A stretch of DNA of 64,000 nucleotides, from contig NZ_MU078723.1 of assembly GCF_014078545.1 (NCBI RefSeq), positions 213,915-277,914 of the forward strand, given 5' to 3'. The position numbers were made by a program, and so were the translations under genes. The stretch's first letter is position 1, and the number at the start of each line of letters is the position of its first letter. The notes under the pieces were generated by a model that saw nothing but the letters and a program-made list of their open reading frames with translations, had not been told where the DNA came from and did no database searches. Origin of the DNA: Nitrosopumilus sp. b1. GTDB lineage: Archaea > Thermoproteota > Nitrososphaeria > Nitrososphaerales > Nitrosopumilaceae. Of the stretch, positions 7,845 to 15,050 are shown in pieces.

Positions 7845-8125
7845 CAGACATCATCTGGGGAAACGTGGTAAGAATTCTATCAGGTAATACTTTTGAGCTA
7901 AATGTTACGCACCAAAAGGATGGTAATGATGAGCAGTATCCGGAAACTCAAGGAATAGAGATCGACAAGACAGACATTGTAACCATTCCAGTTGAACCAA
8001 ATCAAAGAACAGCTTCTAATCTAGAGCAGGGTTTGATGAACCAATTCGTAAAGTGTGAGATAAAGCAAAAAAAGGACAATTTGCTTGTTGCAGATGTATC
8101 ACACTCTGGTCAAGGCGGATATTAG
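7841..8125 (+). CDS. Small protein, possibly SNase-like/OB strand fold
   Basis: The 94-residue product starts at a TTG overlapping the TFB stop (TTGA), so it is translationally coupled to TFB. The opening WGNVVRILSGNTFELNV resembles the first strands of staphylococcal-nuclease-like OB folds (V-x-DGDTF), but catalytic residues and the rest of the domain are missing. Function is unknown; a small OB-type binding protein is a guess. It lies 2 nt upstream of the 2OG-Fe(II) oxygenase. Confidence 0.65.
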   Translation: MTDIIWGNVVRILSGNTFELNVTHQKDGNDEQYPETQGIEIDKTDIVTIPVEPNQRTASNLEQGLMNQFVKCEIKQKKDNLLVADVSHSGQGGY

Positions 8126-8127
8126 AA

Positions 8128-8904
8128 TTGTGGAATCCAATCATAATATCAGTAAAAGACAAAAAATTAGGAAATGCATTAAATCTACTCAAATCAGCAG
8201 ATACCCCAGCATTAGTACTGAAAAATTTTTTTCCTAAAGAATCTTGCGATATAGTTTCAAGTCGTGTTACGGAATATTTTTCAAAAAATAAATGTGGGAA
8301 TAATAAAAAAATTGGAATATCGCTTGTATCGTTGCGTAACGATAAAGAAAACTACTTTAAAATGGCAGATGCAGCAAGGTCTGTAATTAGAAATATTTTT
8401 CATGGCATGCAAGATCCTAGAAAAAAAATTCATTCAGAATTAAAAGAAATTTTGAATATAGATGACATAAGCATTGCAAAAGAAAAAGACTCAAGATATG
8501 CTTGTGGAGTAATTCGAATTCACGATAAAGAATCAGAATCATCACTACATAGAGACAATGTAAGTTTTGAGGCACCACACTTCTCGGTAAGCAATCTTAA
8601 AAGTCAACTTTCATTCGTACTACCATTTCAATCACCAGATAAAGGTGGAGAATTACAGTTATTTCATCAGAGGTGGAAGGAAAAAGATGAAAAATTTAGG
8701 AGAGTTGACTTTGGCTACTATGATGAGGTCATCATGCAAAATGTGGAATCAGTAAAAATCAGTCCCACCAAAGGTGATTTGATGGTTATTAATCCAAATT
8801 TGTATCATAGAATTCAACCAGTAGTAGGTGAAAAGTTACGAATTACTTTGAACATGTTTGCTGGTTTTTTACCAAATAAAAACGAAATCTTGACGTGGTC
8901 CTAA
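8128..8904 (+). CDS. 2-oxoglutarate/Fe(II)-dependent oxygenase
   Basis: This 258-residue protein has the double-stranded beta-helix signature: His141-x-Asp143 (SLHRDN), distal His227 (NLYHRI) and Arg238 (KLRIT), spaced as in the prolyl-hydroxylase/2OG-Fe(II) oxygenase superfamily. The segment GGELQLFHQRW is a typical core strand. Such enzymes hydroxylate proteins, nucleic acids or small molecules; the substrate is not evident. TTG start 2 nt after the preceding gene, last gene of the zinc-ribbon/TFB operon. Co-transcription with a TFB and proximity to photolyase make a repair or stress role attractive but unproven. Confidence 0.82.
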   Translation: MWNPIIISVKDKKLGNALNLLKSADTPALVLKNFFPKESCDIVSSRVTEYFSKNKCGNNKKIGISLVSLRNDKENYFKMADAARSVIRNIFHGMQDPRKKIHSELKEILNIDDISIAKEKDSRYACGVIRIHDKESESSLHRDNVSFEAPHFSVSNLKSQLSFVLPFQSPDKGGELQLFHQRWKEKDEKFRRVDFGYYDEVIMQNVESVKISPTKGDLMVINPNLYHRIQPVVGEKLRITLNMFAGFLPNKNEILTWS

Positions 8905-8911
8905 TTGGTTT

Positions 8912-9277
8912 CTAAAATGATTTTCCGAGTTCTTTGAGTTTTTTCAAATCAGTTATCTCAATATCTTTACTGAGAGTCACAATTCTTGCAAGCTTTGGAT
9001 TTGCCTTTTCTCCTAATCTCAAAACTAAATCTCCCTTGTATTTTATATCAAGTGTGACTTTTTCTTCACGGAGTTTTTTTGCCAAACTTTTTGCCTCACT
9101 TAATTGCTTAATCAGACCAGGCTTTCCAGACACCTTGATTGGGATGTCAAGAATATCAATTGTTCTTGTGTTTTTTGTGGATGAAAAATTTATTGCAGGT
9201 TGATCATCGCATTGAATTTTGAGATCACCCTTTGCAAGAGATATTAAAAAATTGGCTTGGAGATTAGATTTTGTCAT
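8912..9277 (-). CDS. Unknown small protein (121 aa)
   Basis: Lys-rich soluble protein with strands IDILDIPIKVSG, VTLDIKYKGDLVLRLG and IVTLSKDIEITD separated by a helix (LIKQLSEAKSLAKKLREE). I do not recognise the family. It follows the 61-residue gene by 12 nt and should be co-transcribed from the promoter at 9498-9533. It is convergent with the 2OG oxygenase gene. Confidence 0.65.
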   Translation of the reverse strand: MTKSNLQANFLISLAKGDLKIQCDDQPAINFSSTKNTRTIDILDIPIKVSGKPGLIKQLSEAKSLAKKLREEKVTLDIKYKGDLVLRLGEKANPKLARIVTLSKDIEITDLKKLKELGKSF

Positions 9278-9289
9278 TTTCTCCTACAC

Positions 9290-9475
9290 CTACTTTGTTG
9301 TAATAGTCAACTTCCCAGTAAGGGAAACTGTTCCTGTTGGGACATGCTTACCACCACGTTCTACTTTACCTGACATCTCAAGGTCATCAAATACGTAGGT
9401 TATAGCGGCATGTTTCTCAGTTAGTTTGTCAAAAACTTCGGCAAGCAAATTTGCCCATTCTTGTTCTTCTGCCAT
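9290..9475 (-). CDS. Unknown 61-residue protein
   Basis: A helix (WANLLAEVFDKLTEKHA) is followed by three short strands (ITYVFDDLEMSG, TGTVSLTGKLTI). No family is recognised. The ATG at 9475 lies 26 nt from the centre of a TATA box (TTTAAATA, minus strand), with a CACTAG element upstream that is shared as a palindrome with the divergent DICT gene. First gene of a two-gene operon. Confidence 0.7.
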   Translation of the reverse strand: MAEEQEWANLLAEVFDKLTEKHAAITYVFDDLEMSGKVERGGKHVPTGTVSLTGKLTITTK

Positions 9476-9497
9476 GAGTCCCTAGGGTATTTTTTAG

Positions 9498-9533
9498 TAT
9501 TTAAAAGAAGTAAGAACCACATCCTAGTGGTAA
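9498..9533 (-). promoter_or_regulatory. Leftward promoter of divergent pair with CACTAG element
   Basis: On the minus strand TTACCACTAG (9524-9533), an 18-nt gap and TTTAAATA (9498-9505) precede the ATG at 9475. The element is the left arm of a 21-bp near-perfect palindrome whose right arm belongs to the rightward promoter. Confidence 0.75.
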
Positions 9534-9570
9534 TTTAGCACTAGAACTAATGCTTGTTACTATTTTAATA
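9534..9570 (+). promoter_or_regulatory. Rightward promoter of divergent pair with CACTAG element
   Basis: TTTAGCACTAG (9534-9544), an 18-nt gap and TTTTAATA (9563-9570), centred 26-27 nt before the ATG at 9593. With 9524-9533 it forms an inverted repeat (CTAGTGGTAA, one T, TTAGCACTAG). Confidence 0.75.
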
Positions 9571-9592
9571 CAAAAAAAATGCTGTCAAAACA

Positions 9593-10156
9593 ATGGAGCA
9601 AAAATACACCAGCTACATAGAGAATGTATATGAAGAATATCAGACGCTAAAGAAAGTTCCCAACACAGATGAAGATGAATTCATGAAGATATCCCTTGAT
9701 GAATTAATCAAAAAAGGATACATCAACTTCAAAGCATCAAAAAAGCCGCTAGTAAGATTAAGTATACTTATTGAAATGTTTGCAAAGAAGAATAAAACTG
9801 CTTTATTGGCAACTTTTGAAGACGAGGGTAAATTCAAGTATGCAGAGGATAGATATCTTGAGCTAATGAGAAAACTTCCTCGCGTATGGGTAATTGGAAA
9901 TTTCAAAAACCCATTTCTTGCACAGAATTTTCCAGGTAATGCAAAGACAATTAGCTGTAATAGTACATCTCTAAGTACAGTATGGGCCGTAATAACCAAG
10001 GGGCCAGCAGGCCCGATGGGGCTTGTTGCTGAAGAACAATCAGATGAAACTTTCAGAGGATTCTTTTCTGTGTCCCCAAAGATTGTTCAGTCATCAATTG
10101 ATCTCATAAACTATATCCTCAAAGAAGACATAGACATTAACAAAGTCGAGGAATAG
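9593..10156 (+). CDS. DICT sensory-domain protein
   Basis: The 187-residue protein begins with a helical segment (1-60). The C-terminal two thirds look like a DICT domain: TALLATFEDE, a helix ending in LMRKLPRVWVIGNF, then STVWAVITKGPAG, GLVAEEQ and RGFFSVSPKIVQSSIDLI. DICT is a sensory domain named from diguanylate cyclases and two-component systems and has been predicted to serve light responses. There is no fused output domain. It sits in the middle of the photolyase/Dps/TFB neighbourhood and has its own CACTAG promoter. It is a candidate for the signal-receiving component (inference). Confidence 0.75.
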   Translation: MEQKYTSYIENVYEEYQTLKKVPNTDEDEFMKISLDELIKKGYINFKASKKPLVRLSILIEMFAKKNKTALLATFEDEGKFKYAEDRYLELMRKLPRVWVIGNFKNPFLAQNFPGNAKTISCNSTSLSTVWAVITKGPAGPMGLVAEEQSDETFRGFFSVSPKIVQSSIDLINYILKEDIDINKVEE

Positions 10157-10190
10157 ATTCTTTATTTTTTATTTTAAAAAAGAAAAAGTG

Positions 10191-10547
10191 CTAGTTGTGT
10201 CTAGCATTTGCTTGACCTTTGATCTCAACAATGTCAGAGTCAGATGCTATAGTCTGAACGTTGTCAATACTCATCAGTCCTGATAGTACAACACCATCAT
10301 GCCATCTGCTAACAGATGATTGGATGGGATACTTGTCACGAATTTCTTCTACCTTTTTATCAAGCTTTATTCCATCATGATACTTTACGTACAAGTTCAC
10401 ATGTGGCTTGCTTCTTGATGGAGATATTTTTTTCAGACTGCGCTGAATTTGCATTATCCTAATTGCAAGATCAGGATCCAATGCAGGTGTGCTTGAAAGT
10501 ATGTGCTGGTAGAATTGGTCGTATATCGGCTCAAGGCTTTGTTTCAT
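10191..10547 (-). CDS. 118-residue protein, copy 1 of tandem pair (peptidase-inhibitor-I9-like fold?)
   Basis: Almost the same length and sequence as the neighbour at 10634-10990: shared blocks are LAIRIMQIQR versus LAIKIMRIQR, SRSKPHVNLYVKY versus TRSKPHVNLYVKY, and LSGLMSIDNVQTI in both. The strand-helix-strand layout with an ending like SDSDIVEIKG recalls the ferredoxin-like fold of subtilisin propeptides/I9 inhibitors, but this is pattern recognition only. It may alternatively be a ligand-binding ACT-like domain. It has its own promoter with two CACTAG elements. Confidence 0.7.
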   Translation of the reverse strand: MKQSLEPIYDQFYQHILSSTPALDPDLAIRIMQIQRSLKKISPSRSKPHVNLYVKYHDGIKLDKKVEEIRDKYPIQSSVSRWHDGVVLSGLMSIDNVQTIASDSDIVEIKGQANARHN

Positions 10548-10568
10548 TAATTCAATTGGCCTTTGATG

Positions 10569-10608
10569 ATATTTAACTAGTGGTAAAAATAATGGCTAGT
10601 GCTAATTT
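10569..10608 (-). promoter_or_regulatory. Promoter with two CACTAG elements
   Basis: On the minus strand a distal AAATTAGCACTAG (10596-10608), 19-nt gap and TATA box (TTAAATAT, 10569-10576) precede the ATG at 10547. A proximal copy TTTTTACCACTAG (10577-10589) directly abuts the TATA box, giving a 19-bp-phased direct repeat. Confidence 0.72.
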
Positions 10609-10633
10609 TAAAAATAAAATGGAAAAGAATAGT

Positions 10634-10990
10634 TTAGTTGTGCCGAGAGTTTGCTTCGCCATTTACCTCAGTGATATCAGGATCGGAACAAATGGTTTGA
10701 ACGTTATCAATACTCATCAATCCAGATAGAATTATTCCGTCATTCCATCGACTAACTGAGGCCTGTATTGGGTATTTGTCACGAATTCGGTCAACTTTTT
10801 CTTGGTATTCGATTCCTTCCTTGTACTTTACATACAAGTTTACGTGAGGTTTGCTCCTAGTGGGAGATATTTTTTCCAGTTTTCGTTGAATTCTCATTAT
10901 CTTTATTGCTAGGTCGGGCTCTATTGGAGGAATTTGCGTCTTTACCTCTTTACGAAATGAATTGTAGAGTTCTGTTATTGGACTAGACAT
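10634..10990 (-). CDS. 118-residue protein, copy 2 of tandem pair
   Basis: Paralogue of the adjacent 10191-10547 gene with identical length and co-linear alignment. The conserved core is ISPTRSKPHVNLYVKY, then IRDKYPIQASVSRWNDG and LSGLMSIDNVQTI, ending in a similar Arg-His-Asn tail. It lies 10 nt downstream of the membrane-protein gene at 11001-11576 and is probably expressed from that gene's CACTAG promoter, so the two copies are under separate but equivalent control. Function is unknown. Confidence 0.7.
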   Translation of the reverse strand: MSSPITELYNSFRKEVKTQIPPIEPDLAIKIMRIQRKLEKISPTRSKPHVNLYVKYKEGIEYQEKVDRIRDKYPIQASVSRWNDGIILSGLMSIDNVQTICSDPDITEVNGEANSRHN

Positions 10991-11000
10991 TTCTATTCAC

Positions 11001-11576
11001 CTAAAGGAATCCCTTTATCCTTGGAACTTTGGCATAGTCTTCATGGAGAATGAACCCAGTCATCAATCCCATCACAACTCCAAATAACACATGAAGGAAT
11101 AATGAGAACCACAATACACGGTCAGTCTCAAGCAGTAAGTGATACAGCCCTCCGAGCTCTTCAACGGATAGTCGGGATTCATCAATTACATTAAACTCGG
11201 CTACCATACTTGGCATCATTACAAAGTAATGAATCGGCAAGAAGAATAATGTAAAAACAACTATTCCAGTTAATGCACCAGTAAGTATTCCCTTCGGTAC
11301 AGTAACAATACGAAATGCCCTCCATATACTTGCAGACATTGAATAGCAAGCACCAATTAATGCTGCAGCGCCCATATGTGACATAAATCCAAATGCAATT
11401 GCACTTGTGCTGTCAATGCCAGCTACAATTCCAATCGTTTTGTAAAAAGTACCATTTGGGATATCAAGCTGCGCATCAATTGCTAAGAATGATGAAAATA
11501 ATGCAAATCCGCCCACTAATCCGGCCATTGCTCCAACTTTTGCTTTTCCTAGAATCGAACTTTTTTGATTCGTCAT
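11001..11576 (-). CDS. Four-TM membrane protein of unknown function
   Basis: The 191-residue protein has hydrophobic helices at about residues 11-32, 55-82, 95-120 and 155-180. Notable are a Gly-rich start (GAMAGLVGGFALF), IGACYSM, and a long external loop (120-150) containing a short acidic segment. No family is recognised. The ATG at 11576 is 26 nt from a TATA box, with a CACTAG element upstream. It is first in an operon with the second 118-residue paralogue. Confidence 0.75.
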   Translation of the reverse strand: MTNQKSSILGKAKVGAMAGLVGGFALFSSFLAIDAQLDIPNGTFYKTIGIVAGIDSTSAIAFGFMSHMGAAALIGACYSMSASIWRAFRIVTVPKGILTGALTGIVVFTLFFLPIHYFVMMPSMVAEFNVIDESRLSVEELGGLYHLLLETDRVLWFSLFLHVLFGVVMGLMTGFILHEDYAKVPRIKGFL

Positions 11577-11598
11577 TGCAACCCTTTCGTCGTTGACC

Positions 11599-11636
11599 GT
11601 ATTTAAGGTTCAATGTTTCAAAGTCTAGTGCTAAAA
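11599..11636 (-). promoter_or_regulatory. Promoter with CACTAG element
   Basis: On the minus strand TTTTAGCACTAG (11625-11636), an 18-nt gap and TTAAATAC (11599-11606) lie upstream of the ATG at 11576. Confidence 0.75.
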
Positions 11637-11743
11637 TAATTACAAAGATCTGTAAAAAAATTATAGAATAATTTTTATTATAAATGAAAATTACGAGAAG
11701 AATTATCCATTACAATTTTTAAAAAATAAAATCTTAGAAATAA

Positions 11744-11781
11744 ATTACCACTAGCTAAAAAGTATCTTCGTTCATTTATAG
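11744..11781 (+). promoter_or_regulatory. Promoter of DUF523/photolyase operon with CACTAG element
   Basis: ATTACCACTAG (11744-11754), a 19-nt gap and ATTTATAG (11774-11781), centred 24-25 nt before the ATG at 11802. The stretch 11637-11743 is AT-rich and holds no other recognisable feature. Confidence 0.75.
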
Positions 11782-11801
11782 TCCAAAACAAATTATGATT
11801 A

Positions 11802-12776
11802 ATGTCAAAACGTTACAGGCCGATTGTTGGAGTTAGCAAATGCTTAGAGTTTGATAACTGTAGATACGACGGAAAGCTTTTGAATAATTCATTTGTCAAT
11901 AAGTTAAAAGAATTTGTAGATTTTATTCCAGTTTGCCCTGAGATGGGAATAGGACTAGGATCGCCACGAAAACCAATAAGATTGGTGCGCATAGGAAAGG
12001 AAAAGAACCTCTATCAGCCTTCAACAGACACGAATCTTACTCAGAAGATGAGGGATTTCACAGAGGAGTTTACTTCTTCCATTTCCAAGATCGATGGATT
12101 TATCCTAAAAAGAGGATCCCCAACATGTGGAATCAATAATGTGAGAATGTATCACAATACCCAAAAGGATGTAGCATATGACAAATCAAGTGGGCTTTTT
12201 GCTGAGATGGTCATAAAAAAATTCCCGTTAATTATTCGAGAAGATGAAGGAAGACTGAACAACCTTACCATCCGTGAAAATTTTCTCACAAGACTCTTTG
12301 CGATGTGTAAATTGAGAAAAATTATAGAAAATAATTCACTCAATGAACTAGAAGAATTCCATAAGAATAATCACGTCTTGTTTATTCAACACAGCCTAAA
12401 ATTAACAATGGAATTAGATTTAATTTTGAAAAACAAGACAAAGGTAAATTTTGATGAATTGAGTTCCACATACAAGAGGATTACCTATAATATTCTGTGT
12501 AGAGTTCCGTCCAAAGATGGAGTTAAACAAAGCATAGATGAGATATATTATTTTACAAAAGAAAAAATATCAGACTCAGAGGCTCAGCATTTTACCCAAA
12601 TAGTAAAGGAATATGATAATGGAATAATTCAGCCATCCCATATTTTTACACTGTTGTATTCTTGGGTTTTACGATTTGGAATTGTGGAATTACAAGATCA
12701 GACAATATTCAATCCATTTCCAAAAGATCTAATCAAAGATCTCTTATCAAAACCAAAAGAATACGCCATAGCATGA
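11802..12776 (+). CDS. DUF523-DUF1722 fusion protein (TudS-like/YbgA-like)
   Basis: Residues 1-150 are a DUF523 domain with its Cys motifs VSKCL (Cys14), VCPE (Cys45) and KRGSPTCG (Cys109). In TudS desulfidases three such cysteines hold a [4Fe-4S] cluster. Residues about 170-310 form the helical DUF1722 (YbgA) domain, with HHVLF-like KNNHVLFIQHS and RITYNILCRVPSKDGVKQ. The same domain is adjacent to the photolyase gene phr in E. coli (ybgA). Here it heads the operon ending in photolyase, which supports a role tied to UV or thionucleoside damage (inference). Its promoter bears the CACTAG element. Confidence 0.88.
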   Translation: MSKRYRPIVGVSKCLEFDNCRYDGKLLNNSFVNKLKEFVDFIPVCPEMGIGLGSPRKPIRLVRIGKEKNLYQPSTDTNLTQKMRDFTEEFTSSISKIDGFILKRGSPTCGINNVRMYHNTQKDVAYDKSSGLFAEMVIKKFPLIIREDEGRLNNLTIRENFLTRLFAMCKLRKIIENNSLNELEEFHKNNHVLFIQHSLKLTMELDLILKNKTKVNFDELSSTYKRITYNILCRVPSKDGVKQSIDEIYYFTKEKISDSEAQHFTQIVKEYDNGIIQPSHIFTLLYSWVLRFGIVELQDQTIFNPFPKDLIKDLLSKPKEYAIA

Positions 12777-12862
12777 AATGTTGGCACTATTGCAAAAATT
12801 GTCACCAGTATATATGCAATGAAACATACAACCCACTATGCAAAAGGAAAAAGAACCAATGA
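12773..12862 (+). CDS. 29-residue Cys-rich micro-protein
   Basis: The ATG overlaps the stop of the DUF523-DUF1722 gene (ATGA). The product MKCWHYCKNCHQYICNETYN continues to a second LCKRKK motif, giving five cysteines and two histidines, enough to bind zinc or a metal cluster. Its stop overlaps the ATG of the next micro-ORF in the same ATGA manner. The double coupling argues that it is translated. Family unknown. Confidence 0.6.
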   Translation: MKCWHYCKNCHQYICNETYNPLCKRKKNQ

Positions 12863-12948
12863 GTGGAAAAAAACTCTTTGGATTAATTGCTGCAGTCATG
12901 GTCGGAACTGTGATTGTAGGCCTAGTGCTGTTTACAAACTTTTTGTAG
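12859..12948 (+). CDS. 29-residue single-TM micro-protein
   Basis: Starts inside the stop codon of the preceding Cys-rich micro-ORF (ATGA). After MSGKK almost the whole chain is one hydrophobic helix (LFGLIAAVMVGTVIVGLVLF). It is followed after 48 nt by photolyase. It could anchor a partner at the membrane or be a membrane-stress micro-protein; no homologue is recognised. Confidence 0.6.
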   Translation: MSGKKLFGLIAAVMVGTVIVGLVLFTNFL

Positions 12949-12996
12949 GCAGCAAAAATTTTTTTTATATTTAATCAATAAATGAAATGAAAAATT

Positions 12997-14361
12997 ATGT
13001 CGAAATTTAAAAAAAGCCTTTTTATTTTTAGAAGAGATCTCAGATTAGAGGACAATACAGCACTAATAGATGCTTGCGTGCATTCTAAGGAAGTAATTCC
13101 TTGTTTTATTTTTGATTCTGAAATAATGAAATCCTTCAAAAATTCTAATTTTAGAATCAGATTTTTAATTGAATCACTAATGGACTTGCAATCACAGCTA
13201 AAAAAGTCAGAAGGTAGATTGCAAATATATCAAGGAAAAAGTTTGCAAATCATCAAAAAGATAAAAAAGCAATTTGATTTTGATGCAGTTTTTACAAATA
13301 CAGATTTTACGAAGGCAAGTATGTGTAGAGATAAAGAGATCAGAGATTTTTGCAAAAAGAAGAATATGGAATTTGTAGCCCTAGCAGATTTGACGCTACA
13401 AAATTTTGATCGAATTAGGACTGCAGAAGGAAGCCCCTACAAAGTATATACACAATTTTTTAAAAAAGCCAGATTGGTCAAAGTCAGAGAACCCCAGTGC
13501 TTTAGATACAAAAATTTCATTAAAAAAAGTAGTCCAGATGAGAAAAACCTCGATGACCTCTCAAAAAAATATCCAGAAACAAATTCCCCTATCAAGGGGG
13601 GCACAAAGCAAGCAAAAAGAATCCTGAATAATCTTTCAAAATTCAAAAATTATGATAAAGACAGGAATTATCCTCACATGGATGCAACAACTCATCTATC
13701 ATCTCACAACAAGTTTGGTACGTGTTCAATAAGGGAGATTTATCATAAAATTATAAACGAATTAGGAAAGAATCACACCTTAATCAACGAATTGTATTGG
13801 AGAGATTTTTTTATCAGCATTATGTATCATTATCCTTACACGTTTAATTCATCATTTAGAAAAAAATATTCAAAAATCCCATGGAGTAAGAATGAAGAGA
13901 ATTTTAAAAAATGGTGTAAAGGAATAACAGGTTTTCCCATTGTTGATGCAGGAATGAGACAACTTAATGCAACAGGATACATGCATAACAGAATCAGAAT
14001 GATTGTTGCGTCATTTTTAACAAAAGATCTTCACATTAATTGGAAGTGGGGAGAGAGATACTTTGCTGAAAAGCTAATCGATTATGATCCTTCAGTGAAT
14101 GTAGGCAATTGGCAATGGGCTGCATCTACGGGATGTGACTCACAGCCATGGTTTAGAATATTCAATCCATGGTTACAGCAAAAAAAGTATGATCCTGATT
14201 GCAAGTATACCAAAAAATGGATTCCAGAACTTGAAAATATACCTGTAAAGGACATCCATAATTGGGATAAAGTAGAGATAAAAATTTCCTATCCATCTCC
14301 CATTGTAGATCATAAAGAAGAATCTTCCCACACAAAACAAGTTTTCAAAAAATTTTCATAA
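12997..14361 (+). CDS. phr: Deoxyribodipyrimidine photolyase (class I CPD photolyase)
   Basis: The 454-residue protein has an N-terminal alpha/beta antenna domain (SLFIFRRDLRLEDNTALIDA at about 7-26) and a helical FAD domain (about 205-450). The latter carries ELYWRDFF, GFPIVDAGMRQL, the electron-transfer tryptophans in HINWKWGERYF, and NVGNWQWAASTGCD. It repairs UV-induced cyclobutane pyrimidine dimers using light. Archaeal class I enzymes can use a deazaflavin antenna, and CofE in this window shows that deazaflavin chemistry exists. It is last in the DUF523-DUF1722 operon but also has a TATA-like TTTATATT about 27 nt upstream of the ATG. Confidence 0.95.
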   Translation: MSKFKKSLFIFRRDLRLEDNTALIDACVHSKEVIPCFIFDSEIMKSFKNSNFRIRFLIESLMDLQSQLKKSEGRLQIYQGKSLQIIKKIKKQFDFDAVFTNTDFTKASMCRDKEIRDFCKKKNMEFVALADLTLQNFDRIRTAEGSPYKVYTQFFKKARLVKVREPQCFRYKNFIKKSSPDEKNLDDLSKKYPETNSPIKGGTKQAKRILNNLSKFKNYDKDRNYPHMDATTHLSSHNKFGTCSIREIYHKIINELGKNHTLINELYWRDFFISIMYHYPYTFNSSFRKKYSKIPWSKNEENFKKWCKGITGFPIVDAGMRQLNATGYMHNRIRMIVASFLTKDLHINWKWGERYFAEKLIDYDPSVNVGNWQWAASTGCDSQPWFRIFNPWLQQKKYDPDCKYTKKWIPELENIPVKDIHNWDKVEIKISYPSPIVDHKEESSHTKQVFKKFS

Positions 14362-14364
14362 TAA

Positions 14365-14400
14365 TTGACACTAGATAATTTTCAGCAATAGATTTTATAC
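14365..14400 (+). promoter_or_regulatory. Nitroreductase promoter with CACTAG element
   Basis: TTGACACTAG (14365-14374), an 18-nt gap, TTTTATAC (14393-14400). The usual 26-27 nt spacing from the TATA centre lands on the ATG at 14423 and not on the upstream ATG at 14411. Confidence 0.7.
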
Positions 14401-14422
14401 TTAAAAAACGATGACAGAAAAT

Positions 14423-15025
14423 ATGAACACACTTGAAGCTATAGAAGCCAGAAGATCAATTAAAAATTTTGATCCTACTCATATTATGCCAGAGGACATT
14501 GAAAAAAAGTTATTTTCTTCGGTGTTACTCTCTCCTACTTCATTTAACATTCAGCATTGGCGTTTTGTCTTGGTCAAAGATAAACAGATGAGGGAAAAGA
14601 TCAAAACAGTATCATTTAATCAACCCAAAGTAACAGATGCCTCACTTTTAGTCGTGATCTGCGGAGATACTCAAGCCTGGAGGAAAGATCCTAGAAGATA
14701 TTGGAAAAATGCTTCAGAGTCAGATAGAAATAATTTGCTACCAATGATTGAGGCGTTTTACAGTGGCCGCGAAGAAATGCAGAAGGAGGAAGCTATAAGA
14801 TCATGCAGTATTGCTGCACAAACATTGATGATTGCTGCAAAATCCCTTGGTTATGACACGGCCCCAATGATAGGTTTTAATCAAATTGAGGTTGGGAAGA
14901 TCATAAACTTGCCAGATGACCATTTAATTGCGATGATTGTCTGTGTTGGCAAAGCAAAGGATCCACCCTTACCTAGAGGCGGACAATTAGACTATAGACA
15001 AGTAATCATCGAAGACAAATTTTGA
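14423..15025 (+). CDS. Nitroreductase-family flavoprotein
   Basis: About 200 residues with the classic N-terminus AIEARRSIKNF (FMN phosphate-binding RRS), then LSPTSFNIQHWRFVLV and a C-terminal LGYDTAPMIGFN and MIVCVGKAKDPPLPR. Family members are FMN-dependent NAD(P)H oxidoreductases that reduce quinones, nitro compounds or flavins. The ATG at 14423 is preferred because the TATA box is centred 26-27 nt before it; the ATG at 14411 would add four residues and sit only about 14 nt from the TATA box. It is transcribed alone from a CACTAG promoter, suggesting oxidative-stress induction. Confidence 0.88.
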   Translation: MNTLEAIEARRSIKNFDPTHIMPEDIEKKLFSSVLLSPTSFNIQHWRFVLVKDKQMREKIKTVSFNQPKVTDASLLVVICGDTQAWRKDPRRYWKNASESDRNNLLPMIEAFYSGREEMQKEEAIRSCSIAAQTLMIAAKSLGYDTAPMIGFNQIEVGKIINLPDDHLIAMIVCVGKAKDPPLPRGGQLDYRQVIIEDKF

Positions 15026-15050
15026 ATTAGTTTTTTTGTAGTTCCTTGGT

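Noticed and set aside
12662..12862. 66-codon frame crossing the DUF523-DUF1722 stop
   Set aside because: Only its last 29 codons, from the ATG at 12773, are plausible; the upstream part is a shadow of the DUF1722 domain.
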